A stretch of 64,000 nucleotides of DNA from the NCBI GenBank assembly GCA_949317995.1, contig OX439045.1, positions 2,513,174-2,577,173 on the forward strand. Direction: 5' to 3'. This document shows positions 29,072 to 40,749 of this stretch, one piece after another; the stretch's first letter is position 1; every line of letters begins with the position of its first letter. The position numbers and the translations under genes were made by a program. The notes under the pieces were generated by a model. It saw nothing but the letters and a program-made list of their open reading frames with translations. It was not told the origin of the DNA and did not search any database. This DNA comes from Acholoe squamosa. Taxonomy: Eukaryota; Annelida; Polychaeta; Phyllodocida; Polynoidae.

Positions 29072-29935
29072 TATGCAGAAATTGATAACCTCTAGGGTGT
29101 TAAACCCATTCAGGGATGCACATGGCTCTAAAGGGTTAATCCTACTTTAACCCCTGCTGGTCTCATCCCAGGATTCTGTATTTGAGTTCTCCTGGGTGAG
29201 GTGTCAACGTTTTGTTTAAACAGGTGACTTTGTGTCTACCATAATACCATCAGGATTTATATCTAATCCCTTCCACTACTCACGGACCTCCATTCTCATG
29301 TCAATTTCTCATGTCACTTATGCAGCTTTCACAGACTTCCCATATTCGGTTAAATCCCTATTAACCCCTTTAAAACTTCTTATAGAAAAATCCACATTAT
29401 TTCCTAAATAAGGGGCATTATAATGTACTTGAATATGCCAGAAATACGGATTTCTGTTTCTGTGTTTCTACCCCCCCCCCCTCCCCTCCTTCAGTGGACT
29501 TGCAAGAACCACCCGGGCTAGAATGTAATACCTCAAACTAATCCGTGACAGGAGACGGTCAAGAAACACTTTAGATTCATATTTTTGTATGCAAACCAAG
29601 CACTCTCCTCTCTTCATTCTCCCAAATAGAGACATAAAGCTAAATTCAAGGTGTTTAATTTCCCTAACAGAGACATCCATTCCATCCCTCCAATCCCAAT
29701 CTGTGATTGACATTTAAAAGAGAATGGAATGTTGTGACTATTTTCAGTCTTGTATTTGTCTTCAGCTTAAACTCTTCAGGAAATACCTCTTCCACCCACT
29801 CCATCCCTCTTCAGATTCTCAGACCATCAACTCTCCTCGATCCTCTTCCTTCTGTTCCTCCACCTAAAAACTTCCATCTCCACCTTCAAGTTCCCTACTC
29901 CTATACTGACTTCGCTGAAATAATCCTAACTATTC
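29072..29935. other. Non-coding spacer
   Basis: No gene seen. C-run at 29471-29482. ORFs are short and pyrimidine-biased. Confidence 0.4.
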
Positions 29936-29939
29936 ACTG

Positions 29940-30045
29940 CGGTCCTCTCGGGGGCAGTTGGTACCCATCTGATAGCTGATAGTGATATATCAGTGATAAC
30001 CGCTGGTAATCAGCTGCAGCAATGGCCGTGCCCATAGGACAATCC
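29940..30045. repeat. Dispersed repeat B, copy 1
   Basis: Inverted relative to 49440-49560. Shared words include GGTCCTCTCGGGGGC and TTGGTACCCATCTGATAG. Confidence 0.7.
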
Positions 30046-30118
30046 GCTACCTCCATATAGGGTAGCGACTTGACCCCCCCCCCCCCCACCGCCACTCTAT
30101 CTTTTGGCATCTATCTCT

Positions 30119-30270
30119 GACTCTGTGTCTCTGCCTCTCTCAAACTGTCTCTCTGTCTCTGTCTGGCTCTCTCTCTGTCTCTGTCTGTCTCTCTGGCTCT
30201 GTCTCTCTGGCTCTGTCTGTCTGGCTCTGTCTGTCTCTCATTCTCTCACTCTCTCTCTCTCTCTCTCTGG

Positions 30271-30314
<44 letters not shown>

Positions 30315-30336
30315 TTCTCTCTCTCTCTGTTTTGGC
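30119..30336. repeat. TCTC/TCTG microsatellite
   Basis: About 220 bp of CT and TCTG repeats. The serine/leucine-rich and Glu/Arg-rich ORFs on the two strands are by-products. Confidence 0.95.
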
Positions 30337-30850
30337 CTCGACCAGTCAACTAAGGCTCCTTCCCGTGGCTCCTTTCCTGCCATGCTCCGTGGTTGAAAAA
30401 AAGAAGAAAGATATAACAAAAAGGATTAGATAAATATGTATGTAAAAGATAAATAAAAATAGATTTAGATAAAAAAAACCTTTGAAATATTAATAAAAGA
30501 GTTTGAAGTGGACTAGGTCTGGAAGCCGTGCTGGTTCAGAGTAGGGGCCTTGGCAAACGGGAGTCTGTTTCTCTATTTGTATTTATCCTGATACCCTTTA
30601 TGCCTGTGTATGTGTCCTTGTGTGTCTTCCCCTGTCTGAGAGTGTGCAGGTTTTGTACCTCAGTGTTCAGGTTTTGTGTCAATGTGTGTCTGTTTAACAG
30701 AGGTCTCGTGTTGTCACATACTGGGTGGATTGTTAATGTAGCCTCTCGGAGTTTGATGTTGGCTTTAGGTTGAACTTAGAAGTAGGAAGTGGGATGAACA
30801 CTAGGAACAAGTGGTCCTTTTGTACAAGAGGGGGGCCCTTGATGGGGGGG

Positions 30851-30970
30851 GGGTCCCCATGTCCCATGTCGATTTTAAGAAATTGCCATGTCACTGTGTC
30901 GATTTTAAGGAATTGGCCATGTCACATGTCACTAGGCCAAAAAATGCTCATGTCACCATGTCGATTTTAG
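30851..30970. repeat. Short tandem repeat with CATGTCGATTTTA units
   Basis: Three to four units of about 40-45 bp with CATGTC[AG]... and TCGATTTTAAG. It resembles one arm of a foldback element but no inverted partner was found. Confidence 0.6.
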
Positions 30971-31525
30971 GGGTCTAGAGCCATAAGAGGGACAATTGTG
31001 GCTTCTGAATGTGGATTGAGGATTTACATATTTGTACGTTTAAGTCCTGTGTCATGCATTCTTGAATTGTATCATTGTCTGGACTCATTTCAAGCTATAT
31101 TCTCACCTTTAAAAACCATACATTAACAATTGAAGATTGTTTCATCAATTGGTGTTATTTTAGAATAATTTTTTGATATAGTTTACATTTATGTCGGTAA
31201 AAGATATTGACCCCATCCATAGAAGAAAAAGAAAGCAACAAAAAACAATTTAAAATAACATTAGTACTGACATCTCCACCAGAGAAAGCCAATAAAGGTG
31301 GTATTCGGGAAAATCCTGTAGCGTCTGTTCTTGGTCACATGACCCCGTATGTGACGTCACAAGACGCTAGCTACTTCTTGGCGTCCACTTTCATTACCCG
31401 ACATGCCTTTCACCGGGCGTACAATTAATTAGACCTCTTGGTAATTGAGGGTTAATTGGTCATTAATTATCTTAGCTCATTCTTTGATGTTTCCCCGCCC
31501 CCTTTTAGCAGCCCCTTCAGAAGCT
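30971..31525. other. Non-coding spacer
   Basis: No gene seen. Mostly AT-rich. Confidence 0.4.
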
Positions 31526-31529
31526 GCTA

Positions 31530-31752
31530 GGTTAAACCTTTGGCGTCATGATACATGAATGCAGCCCTGGCGACTAACTCGCCAGGGCTGCATTCATACA
31601 TTATGCCGACCGTACAGGGTTGATACATGCCCATAGGGTCGGCATGATGCACCAATGAAGTACTGGTGAGCAGACTCTCCAGCACTTCATTAATGCATCA
31701 TGTCGACCAATGGGCATGCACCTTGGGGTATCAAGGGGCATCTAAAGGGTTA
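31530..31752. mobile_element. TTAA-type GCATCATG MITE, copy
   Basis: Both hairpins are present: AATGCAGCCCTGGCGA/CTCGCCAGGGCTGCATT and CACCAATGAAGTACTGGTG/CCAGCACTTCATTAATGC. Right end TAAAGGGTTAA. Confidence 0.9.
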
Positions 31753-32032
31753 AGATGCCCCTCCAGAAGCCACTAGGTAGCACGTATGTCGGTAAAAGTT
31801 GCTGACAGAGAATGAGGGATGGACGAGCCTGGGGCCTGCATTTAGAGCCGTAAAAGACAACTGATACATGATGCCAGCCCAGCATTTATACACTTGCCAA
31901 TTCAGATGAGCTTTGATGAGTCAAGACTCTTGGTACAAACAGAACAAAAACACAAAAAATAGTTTGTGTGCACGTGCTGGTGCCTCCCCCCGGGGGCTAT
32001 TCTGTGTACTAACCACACTTACTGTTTGATTT

Positions 32033-32130
32033 TAACCCTTGAATGACCACACGATACATTAATGCATCATACCCGGTACTCATGATGCACATGCTGTATT
32101 CATGCATGCATGCTCCCCTTTATATATGTT
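32033..32130. mobile_element. TTAA-type GCATCATG MITE fragment
   Basis: Starts TTAACCCTTGAATGACCAC and includes TTAATGCATCATACC. The right side is lost. Confidence 0.6.
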
Positions 32131-32394
32131 TTTTTTTTCTTTGCACCCAAAGGGTTGGTTTGATGCAACATAGAGTGCAAAGGGCTCCATGTCTCCATGG
32201 ATGCGCCAATTGATGCAGTTGTGGAAAGTCAAAACTTTTATGGTTTCAGTAACATGAACCAGAGGGAACGTCAAGGGCTAGTTAGACATATCCAGGGCCC
32301 TGGGGAAGTAGCCAATCAACTCTACAGTAGGAAAATGGACCAATTAACCCTTTCCTCCCCCACCCAAACATACACTCACCACCTCTGTCTGACA

Positions 32395-32638
32395 TTAACC
32401 CTTTTAGGACCCAGAGTGTTTTTATATAATGCCCCCCCTTTCTTCATGGTAAATTATTTATCATCGCAAATAACTCATCAGGACTACATTCATGCTTCAT
32501 TCTCATCTTACAGGGTCGAAGGGTCGGCATGATGCACCAATGAAGTGCTGGCTAGCAGTCTCACACGCACTTCATTGGTGCATCACACTGACCAATGGGC
32601 ATGATGCACTCCTGCATCAGTTGTCATTAAAGGGTTAA
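32395..32638. mobile_element. TTAA-type GCATCATG MITE, copy
   Basis: Bounded by ATTAACCCTTTTAGG and CATTAAAGGGTTAAT. The second hairpin AATGAAGTGCTGG/..GCACTTCATTGGTGCATC is clear; the first is decayed. Confidence 0.85.
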
Positions 32639-32639
32639 T

Positions 32640-33900
32640 TAGCCCCCTTGATGCTCCACCCAGTATGGGGTGGTTTATATTACGCAGTATGTGGGGTTTA
32701 TAGAGGTGTAATTCACACCTGCAGCCCTTTGATGCCCCTTATTGCAGTGGTATAATAAAGCTGCCCCTTGTTTGGTTGCTGTGTGAAAGGTGTGACCATG
32801 TGTCCCATATGAAGGGATGTAACAGGTTATTGTGTGTTGGTCAGTACAAGGCTGTGCATTTGCTAAATAAAGCAGGCCATTCAGGGGGGACTGACCCAGG
32901 AGGCGGATGCTGTGCATTGTCTGTATCAAAGTATCAGATCGATTTCAAATGAATTTTTAAAAGAAAGTTAATATCTGTGTTAATGTCTTTACACAGCATT
33001 GTGTCACAAAGTCACATGTTGAACTCAAACACGAGTACCATACATCAGTCTTTTTGAAGTTATCTAGTTGACCTTATACTCGTGTAACTGGTCAAGCCCA
33101 CCAGTAATGAGAAAATGGATAGAAAAATAACTTGAAAAACAGGTAAATCTAGGAAAGTACAGAACATAGCGTTTTATTTCATCCACCCATAACCTTTAAC
33201 ACCCCCCCCCCCGTGTGATTGATATTTCCATGTTGGATCCCTGTGTGCTGTGGATCCTTAGTAAAGTGCCCTTTTCCCTGTACTTAAGAGTTTACCCAAC
33301 TTTTTTTTACCCTAGAATTTAGGCAAACTTAGGGGCTAAATGAGCCCCCCCCCCCTTTTTCAAAATCCTGGATCCGACCCTGTCACTACACACGCGTGAA
33401 ATGATCATTATGCTGCACCGATGCCGTGCTGGTGAGAAGTGCACATATTTGTAAAAGGACCTTAACTTTCTTTCTTAGTATTGCCCTTACTATTGGCCCA
33501 CTGTGTTGGAAACGTCATTGACCCAGCCGCAGGTGATTCATTTGACCATGTTTGGAAATATTTACCACTTGAGAAGGATTATGGCAGGAAAATGAACAAA
33601 GACGTCATAGTCATCATCCCCACCTCTAAATTATGGTATACTTTTTACGACTGTAGTTGTGACTTCCAGGCAGACTCAAGAACTCGATCTGAAGCATTAA
33701 TATACACCCCCCCCCCCAAGAAAATGCATGCCCCCAGGGTGTGAGTGGCGACACCAAGTGGTATAAGAAGTGTTAAGCACGTGCCCGGGGCACGGTGCCT
33801 CCGGGGGTGGAGATCTAATATTGACAATCTACTGAAGCAACTTACAGGAAGTTCATGTAAAGTTATCTCGTGGAATAGGGGAAGGGGCATCAGAATCGCA
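32640..33900. other. Non-coding spacer
   Basis: No gene seen. C-runs at about 33201-33212 and 33343-33355. CCTGGATCCGACCCTG at about 33368 is a lone decayed end of the CAGGGGCGGATCC family. Confidence 0.4.
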
Positions 33901-33905
33901 CACAG

Positions 33906-35666
33906 GGTCTCAGTGAAGGAAATCCCGCAGAAAACCGGAAGTCATATACGATTGTGGTCAGAAGTGAATACTGCAGGCACACTGCTTTGGATAAAATACC
34001 AGGAGGGCATTTCTCAAAGTGCTTACCCATTTTTTCAAAGGTTAGATTGGAAATAGTGAATCTACATTTTATTCAGTGCAGATTTAGGCAGAATCAGGGT
34101 GTTTTTACGCGATAGTCCAGTGCTCAAAATTTTCGTGGTCAATTCATATTTTAAGTCAGCCTATATTATGAAGGAAAGATGTATCTATTAATTCTGGGGT
34201 GATTTTTAGAAAATGAACATGTTCCAATGGGTGCTATCGCGTTTCGCGCTACATTAAATTATAGTGCGGAACCAATTCCTTCTGTGAGACCTAAAGCATA
34301 CATGGGGGATTAGCATGAAGAAGGAAAAAACCCTTCAAATCAGTTCTTTTCTATATTAATTATTTAGAGAAGGATTGGTTTTGCCAAATTCTATGGAAAA
34401 TATGTTCATAGGTCTCTAAAATGTGTCCAAAATCAAGGAAAAATCATGTTTATATTGCTGTCGGAGTGGTCTGCAGGCCACGCTGCAGGTTCATTTCAGT
34501 CTAGGCCCACTGGCATAGTGCAGATTATTTTGATAGGCCCGATTTATTTTTTACCTTATTCTTAACAGGGTATGCATATCATATCTGTGTAGTATTGGCC
34601 ACTTACAGCTAGTCTAGGTAGTACAGAGAGGGGTTATTTTTGCGCTTTGACATATCATCTGTATTAGTTAAGTTAGGCACTGACACCGCAAATGGTATAT
34701 CTACCGCTTCAAGGAAACTATCCAGGGTATAATATTTTGGGACATTTCTTTGAAATCATCTAGAAATGTAGTATTGTATAACCCAGTATCCATGTTATGT
34801 ACTCTCACAAATCTTCCCAGGCATGGCATGTGAATATTGTGTACTTTTTGCAGTGATTTTTATGTATTTTTCTACAATTTTTCATAATTTGTCAATTATA
34901 TCCACAGTAAACTACAACAAGGACACTTACACCATATAGAGCAAGATCAAAAGAATATCCATGCCAAATTTGATGGTCCTAGAGGCACTGCTTGTCATGA
35001 AAATGACTCAAAGATGAAGAGGGCGGTGCCTCGGACAGAGACATAGAAATCAGGCTGATTTTGGGTATAACTTGGCCCGAAAAGCACCCTATATCATGAG
35101 ATAGAGTGGTCCAAGGAGCATAAAACCTAGGGGCCTGTGTAAAAACATCTATTGGATTATAAAAATCTCAATTATAGACAAGACATGCACACAGCCCATT
35201 AATAGTAGGTCTCAGTGAAGGAAATCCCGCAGAAAACCGGAAGTCATATACGATTGTGGTCAGAAGTGAATACTGCAGGCACACTGAATGGTCAATAACC
35301 ATGTTGAAAATAATGCCAATAAATATAAAACCACTACACATGTTGTTGAACATTTGCTGCTTTGGATAAAATACCAGGAGGGCATTTCTCAAAGTGCTTA
35401 CCCATTTTTTCAAAGGTTAGATTGGAAATAGTGAATCTACATTTTATTCAGTGCAGATTTAGGCAGAATCAGGGTGTTTTTACGCGATAGTCCAGTGCTC
35501 AAAATTTTCGTGGTCAATTCATATTTTAAGTCAGCCTATATTATGAAGGAAAGATGTATCTATTAATTCTGGGGTGATTTTTAGAAAATGAACATGTTCC
35601 AATGGGTGCTATCGCGTTTCGCGCTACATTAAATTATAGTGCGGAACCAATTCCTTCTGTGAGACC
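33906..35666. mobile_element. 1.76-kb element bounded by identical direct repeats, 4-bp duplication
   Basis: Terminal direct repeats at 33906-34291 (386 bp) and 35208-35666 (459 bp) look identical apart from a 73-bp segment present only in the second (about 35286-35358). Each repeat begins GGTCTCAGTGAAGGAA and ends TTCCTTCTGTGAGACC, an imperfect inverted pair. ACAG lies outside both ends (33902-33905, 35667-35670), so the whole unit moved together. The interior (34292-35207) has no coding frame. It may be a small non-autonomous LTR-like element, although TG..CA ends, a convincing primer-binding site and a polypurine tract are lacking. Confidence 0.7.
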
Positions 35667-35850
35667 ACAGAGGAGGGAAATGTAGGATATACTAAGTAAC
35701 ATTTTCACTTCTTTACATGGGAAGGCTTGGGATCATACTTCCATTGGACATTTACTCCCATTAACCTACTCTTTATATAGCCAACATTGTTTCAATGCAT
35801 TGACTTAGTAGTTAGAAGACCACAAGTAAACTTGCGGCCCACAAAGAGCT

Positions 35851-36105
35851 AAAACCTTGAAGGGCCACTAATGCATTAATGCACCATGTCCATTGGTCTT
35901 CTTGATGCATGAATGCAGCCCTGGCGAGTCAGTCACCAGGGCTACATTTGTGCATCATGCTGACCCTATACGGTTAATACACTGCCAGAGGGTCGGCATG
36001 ATGCTCCAATGAAGTGCTGGCGAGCAGACTCACCAGCACTTCATTGGTGCATCATGCCGACCAATGGGCGTGATGCACTCCTGCACCATCTGTCTTGATA
36101 GGTTA
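35851..36105. mobile_element. TTAA-type GCATCATG MITE, copy
   Basis: Both hairpins and the central GCTGACCCTATACGG/..GAGGGTCGGC inverted pair are present. Terminal CCTTGAAGGGCCACTAATGC. Confidence 0.9.
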
Positions 36106-36690
36106 AAGACACATGTGAGGGGCATGGTAAGTCACCCTGGAGTGTGCAGGGTTAACCCTGGAGGGTTTTAGGGTTAGTGAGGGTGCAGCTGGAGGTTTGT
36201 GTGTGTGAGGGGGGGGTGAGGGTTGTTTAGAGAAGTGTGGCACTTCAAAGGCTGCCGCAGGTGCCGCCCCCTATCAGTGTCCAGCACAACTATACTCCTC
36301 TCCTCACCTCCAATTAAGGTCTCACAAACAAATATTTAGTACATGATAACTTTCTGGTATTGGATGGTGCTCAAGTACGTCCACCTACAGGTCTTACAAT
36401 CCAATATTTATTGTAAGATAATTTCTACATGTAGTATTGAATGGCAGTGAATCTGAGTGATTCAAGTACCTCCAGGAATGTCTCACAAACCAATATCTTT
36501 AATATGAGACCCTAATGATTCATCATCCCAAAATTCAATGAATTAAAGATAATTGCAATGTTTCAGGAATTAAGAACAATTGCTTTAATGTGTAAATCCT
36601 GCACAAGTTGATGGAGTTTGTGAAAGACACATTGTTTGGGACCATAGAATGCCCTTGACAGGCCTTGTAGTATGCTCAGTGAACTGCTCA
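36106..36690. other. Non-coding spacer
   Basis: No gene seen. Contains three diverged AAGTACNTCC..GTCTCACAAACCAATAT-type phrases (about 36320-36510) suggesting an old short tandem repeat. Confidence 0.35.
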
Positions 36691-36694
36691 GGTG

Positions 36695-36975
36695 TGTGAT
36701 GGGGCAGGGGGTGAGCTGACTCTGGGTGGAACAGGAGCACTTGGTGCTAGCTTCCTAACACTTCTTCTTAGTTCAGAAACCATAGGGTGCCTCTAGGTTC
36801 ATGTCTGCATGTCCTCATGATGCACAATCAATGAATGGTGTCCTGGCGAGTAACTCGCCAGGACGCCATTCATGCTTCATACCATGAATATGGTTTCTGA
36901 ACTCAGAAGTGTTAGGAAGCTAGCACCAAGTGCTCCTGTTCCACCCAGAGTCAGCTCACCCCCTGCCCCATCACA
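36695..36975. repeat. Long near-perfect inverted repeat (hairpin)
   Basis: Arms 36695-36784 and 36889-36975 match over about 70 consecutive bases, then after a small indel over GTTCAGAAACCATA. The loop holds a short palindrome related to the GCATCATG MITE (GTCCTGGCGAGTAAC/TCGCCAGGAC). Transcribed from either strand it would fold into a dsRNA stem of about 85 bp. Confidence 0.9.
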
Positions 36976-36979
36976 ACCA

Positions 36980-37920
36980 GTGCTATATTCATGAGTGAAA
37001 TAATGTAGTATGCTGTTCTGAAAGAGTAAACGTAAACCCTGCTCACCCTCCTTGGTCTCCCCTGGAGCGTGTAACATGGTTTAAGATAACCCTGTGAAGT
37101 GGGACTGGCTGTGTGATCATGTCAGAAATTGGCTAATCACCTTGAAGATTGACCCTTGTTTTACCAAAGTCATTCCTGGGGTTTAACATGGAGGAACATG
37201 CAGTAAACCATGAGAGTGAGAGATGTAGATCATATTAGAGAGAGTACATGTAGACCTCCTTGATCACTCCCTGATTTTGACCACTTTGGACAAGATGGAA
37301 AATTAAAAATATCTATGATTGGAGAGTGTATTTATGAGCAGCTCATAAAACCTGCTAGGCTGGTTGGAGAGTGTGGGGCGGCAGAGATGAGAGGAAACCC
37401 GTCACCAGGTGTCTCTCCTTTACCACACCATCAATCACCTTTATAGGCACAGTGTGAGCTGCTCTCATTCACTCACACCTACCCTACACTCACTCACAGC
37501 CACTCACGCCTCATTCTCTCACCTCCCTTCAACGCCTGAGAAGACTAACAGGGGTGGAGTCTGCACAAGGGTTTGTCTGTTTAACTACACAGCTTATTAT
37601 TACTGAAAATTCTACAATATAACTCGGGGAGTGGGGCAATACATGTACCTGAAGAAAAAACTGCTCACTGAAGCGAGAAAGTGAGCAACTCAACCTTCAA
37701 ACTGATGTTTCGGTGAAAATGTATACAGATGGGCATGGATATGGTGGAAGATGGACAACATGTACCCAGTACTAGAGCTTGGTGATAGTTCAGAGAAGAC
37801 CTCGTCAGACGTGCTTGGTAATGCTCAGATCCTCCGATTTCACCCCGATTTCACAGATACACGTCCTAACTATACAGCTCCAAACAACGTGATGACAGAC
37901 CCCTTCCCTATATACCTGTC
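36980..37920. other. Non-coding spacer
   Basis: No gene seen. Pyrimidine-rich around 37430-37530. Confidence 0.4.
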
Positions 37921-37926
37921 CTTATA

Positions 37927-38147
37927 TTAACCATAGAAGGGCGTTTGATGCACCAGAGGACCAACGTTGCATCCTGTCTGTTGGAGTATCATGTATCATG
38001 CTGAGCCACCAGCAGTGCATCAACCCCGTAGGGTCGCCATGATGCCTGAATGCAGCCCTGGCGAGTAACTCGCCAGGGCTGCATTCATGCATCATGACGA
38101 CTAATGGGCACGATGCATTTAGTCCAACAGCGGTCTTTAAAGGGTTA
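37927..38147. mobile_element. TTAA-type GCATCATG MITE, copy
   Basis: The perfect hairpin GCAGCCCTGGCGAGTTA.. type is at 38050-38092, with right end CAGCGGTCTTTAAAGGGTTA. The left half is diverged. Confidence 0.85.
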
Positions 38148-38590
38148 AGTGTCACTACAGAAGACAGAGATAGGAGTAAAAGTGCTGATAAAGTGACCAG
38201 ATAAGGGGACACTGAGGGTTAAAGGACCATGAAAGCCTCGTGAAACTGGAGACCGTAGGAGGTAAATGGGACTTGTAAAGGGACACCAGGAACTGCGGAC
38301 AGACTGCTGTTATGGGGTACATGGGGCCCATAGGGTGCAACTATTATCAAACACATAGACGTAGGCTCAAAGTCCCTTAAAAAGATGTAATTCCAGGCAA
38401 ATTAAGCACCGCTGCATAGGGAAAAATGCCTGGAAGAAATCTTTCCCAGTTTGGGGTTAATTTTGGGGGTAATATTCAACTGCCTGTGCCTCGAGCTCTG
38501 TAATTATATTGCTTCATGTTTTACACAAATGCTGCTCATTGAATATCAAACTTGTGAAATGCCTCGTTGACTATATTATAGATCTTTTAA

Positions 38591-38593
<3 letters not shown>

Positions 38594-38640
<47 letters not shown>
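38594..38640. repeat. (GA)n microsatellite
   Basis: About 23 GA units. Confidence 0.98.
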
Positions 38641-38643
<3 letters not shown>

Positions 38644-38660
38644 ATATAAGAGTGAGGTAA

Positions 38661-38894
38661 AACCCTTTAAAGGCCACTAATGCATCAATACATCATGCCC
38701 ATTGGTCGTCATGATGCATGAATGCAACCCTGGTGAGTAACTCAAGCATCATGCCGACCCTACCGGCTTGATACACTCCCTGAGGGTCGGCATGATGCAC
38801 TAATGAAGTGCTGGTGAGCAGTCTCGCCAACACTTCATTAGTGCATCATGCCGACCATGATACACTCCTGTATCAGCGGTCTTTAAAGGGTTAA
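38661..38894. mobile_element. TTAA-type GCATCATG MITE, copy
   Basis: Ends CCCTTTAAAGGCCACTAATG and CAGCGGTCTTTAAAGGG. The second hairpin CACTAATGAAGTGCTGG..CAACACTTCATTAGTG is almost perfect. Confidence 0.9.
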
Positions 38895-39095
38895 AACGGG
38901 TCGGTAAGTACGTGTAGAGGTGGGACGTAACGTGATACGTGTAGCTACGTGTCTCTACACGTACCAATGTGTGTATACTTTGACACTTGGTGAGGTTTTT
39001 CACGTTTTTTTGTTGTTGTTTTTTTTTTTGTAAAATGGCTCAAGTCCCCTGAAATGCTATATGTAATCCCCCTTGAGGGTTAATAGCATACACTT

Positions 39096-39337
39096 AGAAA
39101 ATATTCTTGCTCACATGAGTCTAGATCCAGACTCAGGCAATGTCGCCAAAATGAGTATTGTTTGAGACTCAGCCTGGTCCTTGAATGATACTCAGGCAGA
39201 TCCTGAGGCTGATCCTGGGATGATATGCTGGCTTTGACTGAGTATCAACCAAGGATCAGGCTGAGTCTCAAACAATACTCATTTTGGCGACAATACCTCA
39301 GTCTGGATCTAGACTCATGTGAGTAAGAATATTTTCT
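39096..39337. repeat. Inverted repeat / foldback, about 95-bp arms
   Basis: AGAAAATATTCTTGCTCACA at the left pairs with its near-complement ending GAATATTTTCT. Inside, AATGAGTATTGTTTGAGACT pairs with AGTCTCAAACAATACTCATT. No ORF or clear target duplication. Confidence 0.85.
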
Positions 39338-39339
39338 CT

Positions 39340-40015
39340 GTGTAAATCTGAAATATTTCTAAAAATCAAGGATCATACAATGTTCAAAACCGCGAATATC
39401 CTGTTCTGTTTTTGATTTTAGAAATTCTTTTTTTCATGGGAGAATATTTTAATTGAAAAAAAAAAACGGAAAAAAACATAAATATGATGATAAAAGCCTT
39501 TCTCAGCAGCCATTTCGACAATGACAGAATTAGTAGTAGTAGAAAATGGTTGCTTATTGCTATCTGATTTAGTCTGCAATGAGCGTGAACCATTACCCAA
39601 CAGTTTAACAGCCTTTATTAGATGGATTTCATATTTTAGCCCTCGACCATCACATGTAAGTGGCACCCATCTACATGGATGGTCTCCCACTATAGGGAAA
39701 AATGTCGATTTTAAAGATTAACACTCAAATCAGAAAAAAAAAACCCTTAGTGAATGGGGAATTGTACCCGGGGAAGGGTATATAGCAGTGCACAGACAGA
39801 TTTGGAAAATTGTGTGCTAGATTTTCACTGTGGGACCATTCTAATTTCTTTGTGGGAATTCTGTCTGTGGAAGGACACTTTATTTATATTATTCTTAGTA
39901 TGAAATTTAAAAATAAAAACGACCAACACCTTCTCAGTTACAAGATTGGCAAAGGTTCAACTTTACTTCACGCTTCAATTCCCTCCTTTTTTCCAGTTGA
40001 TGAGAAAGCTGTACC
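39340..40015. other. Non-coding spacer
   Basis: No gene seen. AT-rich with A-runs at 39458-39467 and 39733-39744. Confidence 0.4.
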
Positions 40016-40016
40016 T

Positions 40017-40215
40017 GTTAACCCTATACGGGCCGCTGATGCATCAATGCATCATGCCCAAAGGGCTGCATTCATGCATCATGCCGACCCTACCAGGGAT
40101 TGATCCACTCCTGAAGGGTCAGCATGATACTCTGATGAAGTGTGAGGAAGCAGTCTCACCAGCACTTCATTGGTGCATCATGACGACCAATGGGCATGGT
40201 GCACTCCTGACAAGT
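40017..40215. mobile_element. TTAA-type GCATCATG MITE, shortened copy
   Basis: Starts GTTAACCCTATACGGGCCGC. The first hairpin has lost an arm; the second half CACCAGCACTTCATTGGTGC is intact. The right terminus is missing. Confidence 0.8.
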
Positions 40216-40453
40216 CTGTTTCCGCTTGTTGAAACACCTTCACCCACTGCTCCCAATACAGGTTCACTTCTCATCTCTCCATCTTTTTCCCCCTTTCCAA
40301 TTCCAGTTCCTGTCAAACTAACTTGTTTCTTCCTCTCTGTCCTCCCAGGTGTGGTCGTTGTTAGGATCAATCTTGTTCACCCCTTCTCACCACCTACCGA
40401 CTTCAAGGTAAGTCTGTTTCCACCACAGCGTGTGTGATGGGTTATTAGAGCCG

Positions 40454-40644
40454 TATTGGCTACTAGCTGGTCTTGAGCTGGTTCCGGCGACACACACTAA
40501 TAAGATGGGACCAGCATGCCCCTGGAAGTTGGTGTTAACCAGGGACAAGGTACCCATCATGGTCTGTCTTATCAGTGGGGTTTACCTCAACCGGCGAATT
40601 TCAAAATGGCGGCTCCACTAGGCCTCCATACTGAGTCCTATAGG
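40454..40644. repeat. Dispersed repeat A, copy 2
   Basis: Same orientation as 14677-14876; begins TATTGGCTACTAGCTGG and ends ACTGAGTCCTATAG. Confidence 0.8.
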
Positions 40645-40749
40645 CTGCAAGCGGGACTTGGGCTCATTCTGGCGGTATTTTTGCCAGGTTTGACTGAACC
40701 AGCAAAGGTAAGAAATGTTGACCCACTGGTATGGGTCTCGATATAAGGA

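Noticed and set aside
30104-30433. 109-codon plus-strand and 69-codon minus-strand ORFs
   Set aside because: Both lie on a TCTC microsatellite (Ser/Leu and Glu/Arg repeats).
33479-33532. Possible 54-nt microexon (TTTCTTTCTTAG acceptor, CCGCAG/GTGATT donor, open frame)
   Set aside because: Good splice sites and an open frame over 54 nt are expected by chance in this much DNA, and no partner exons were found.
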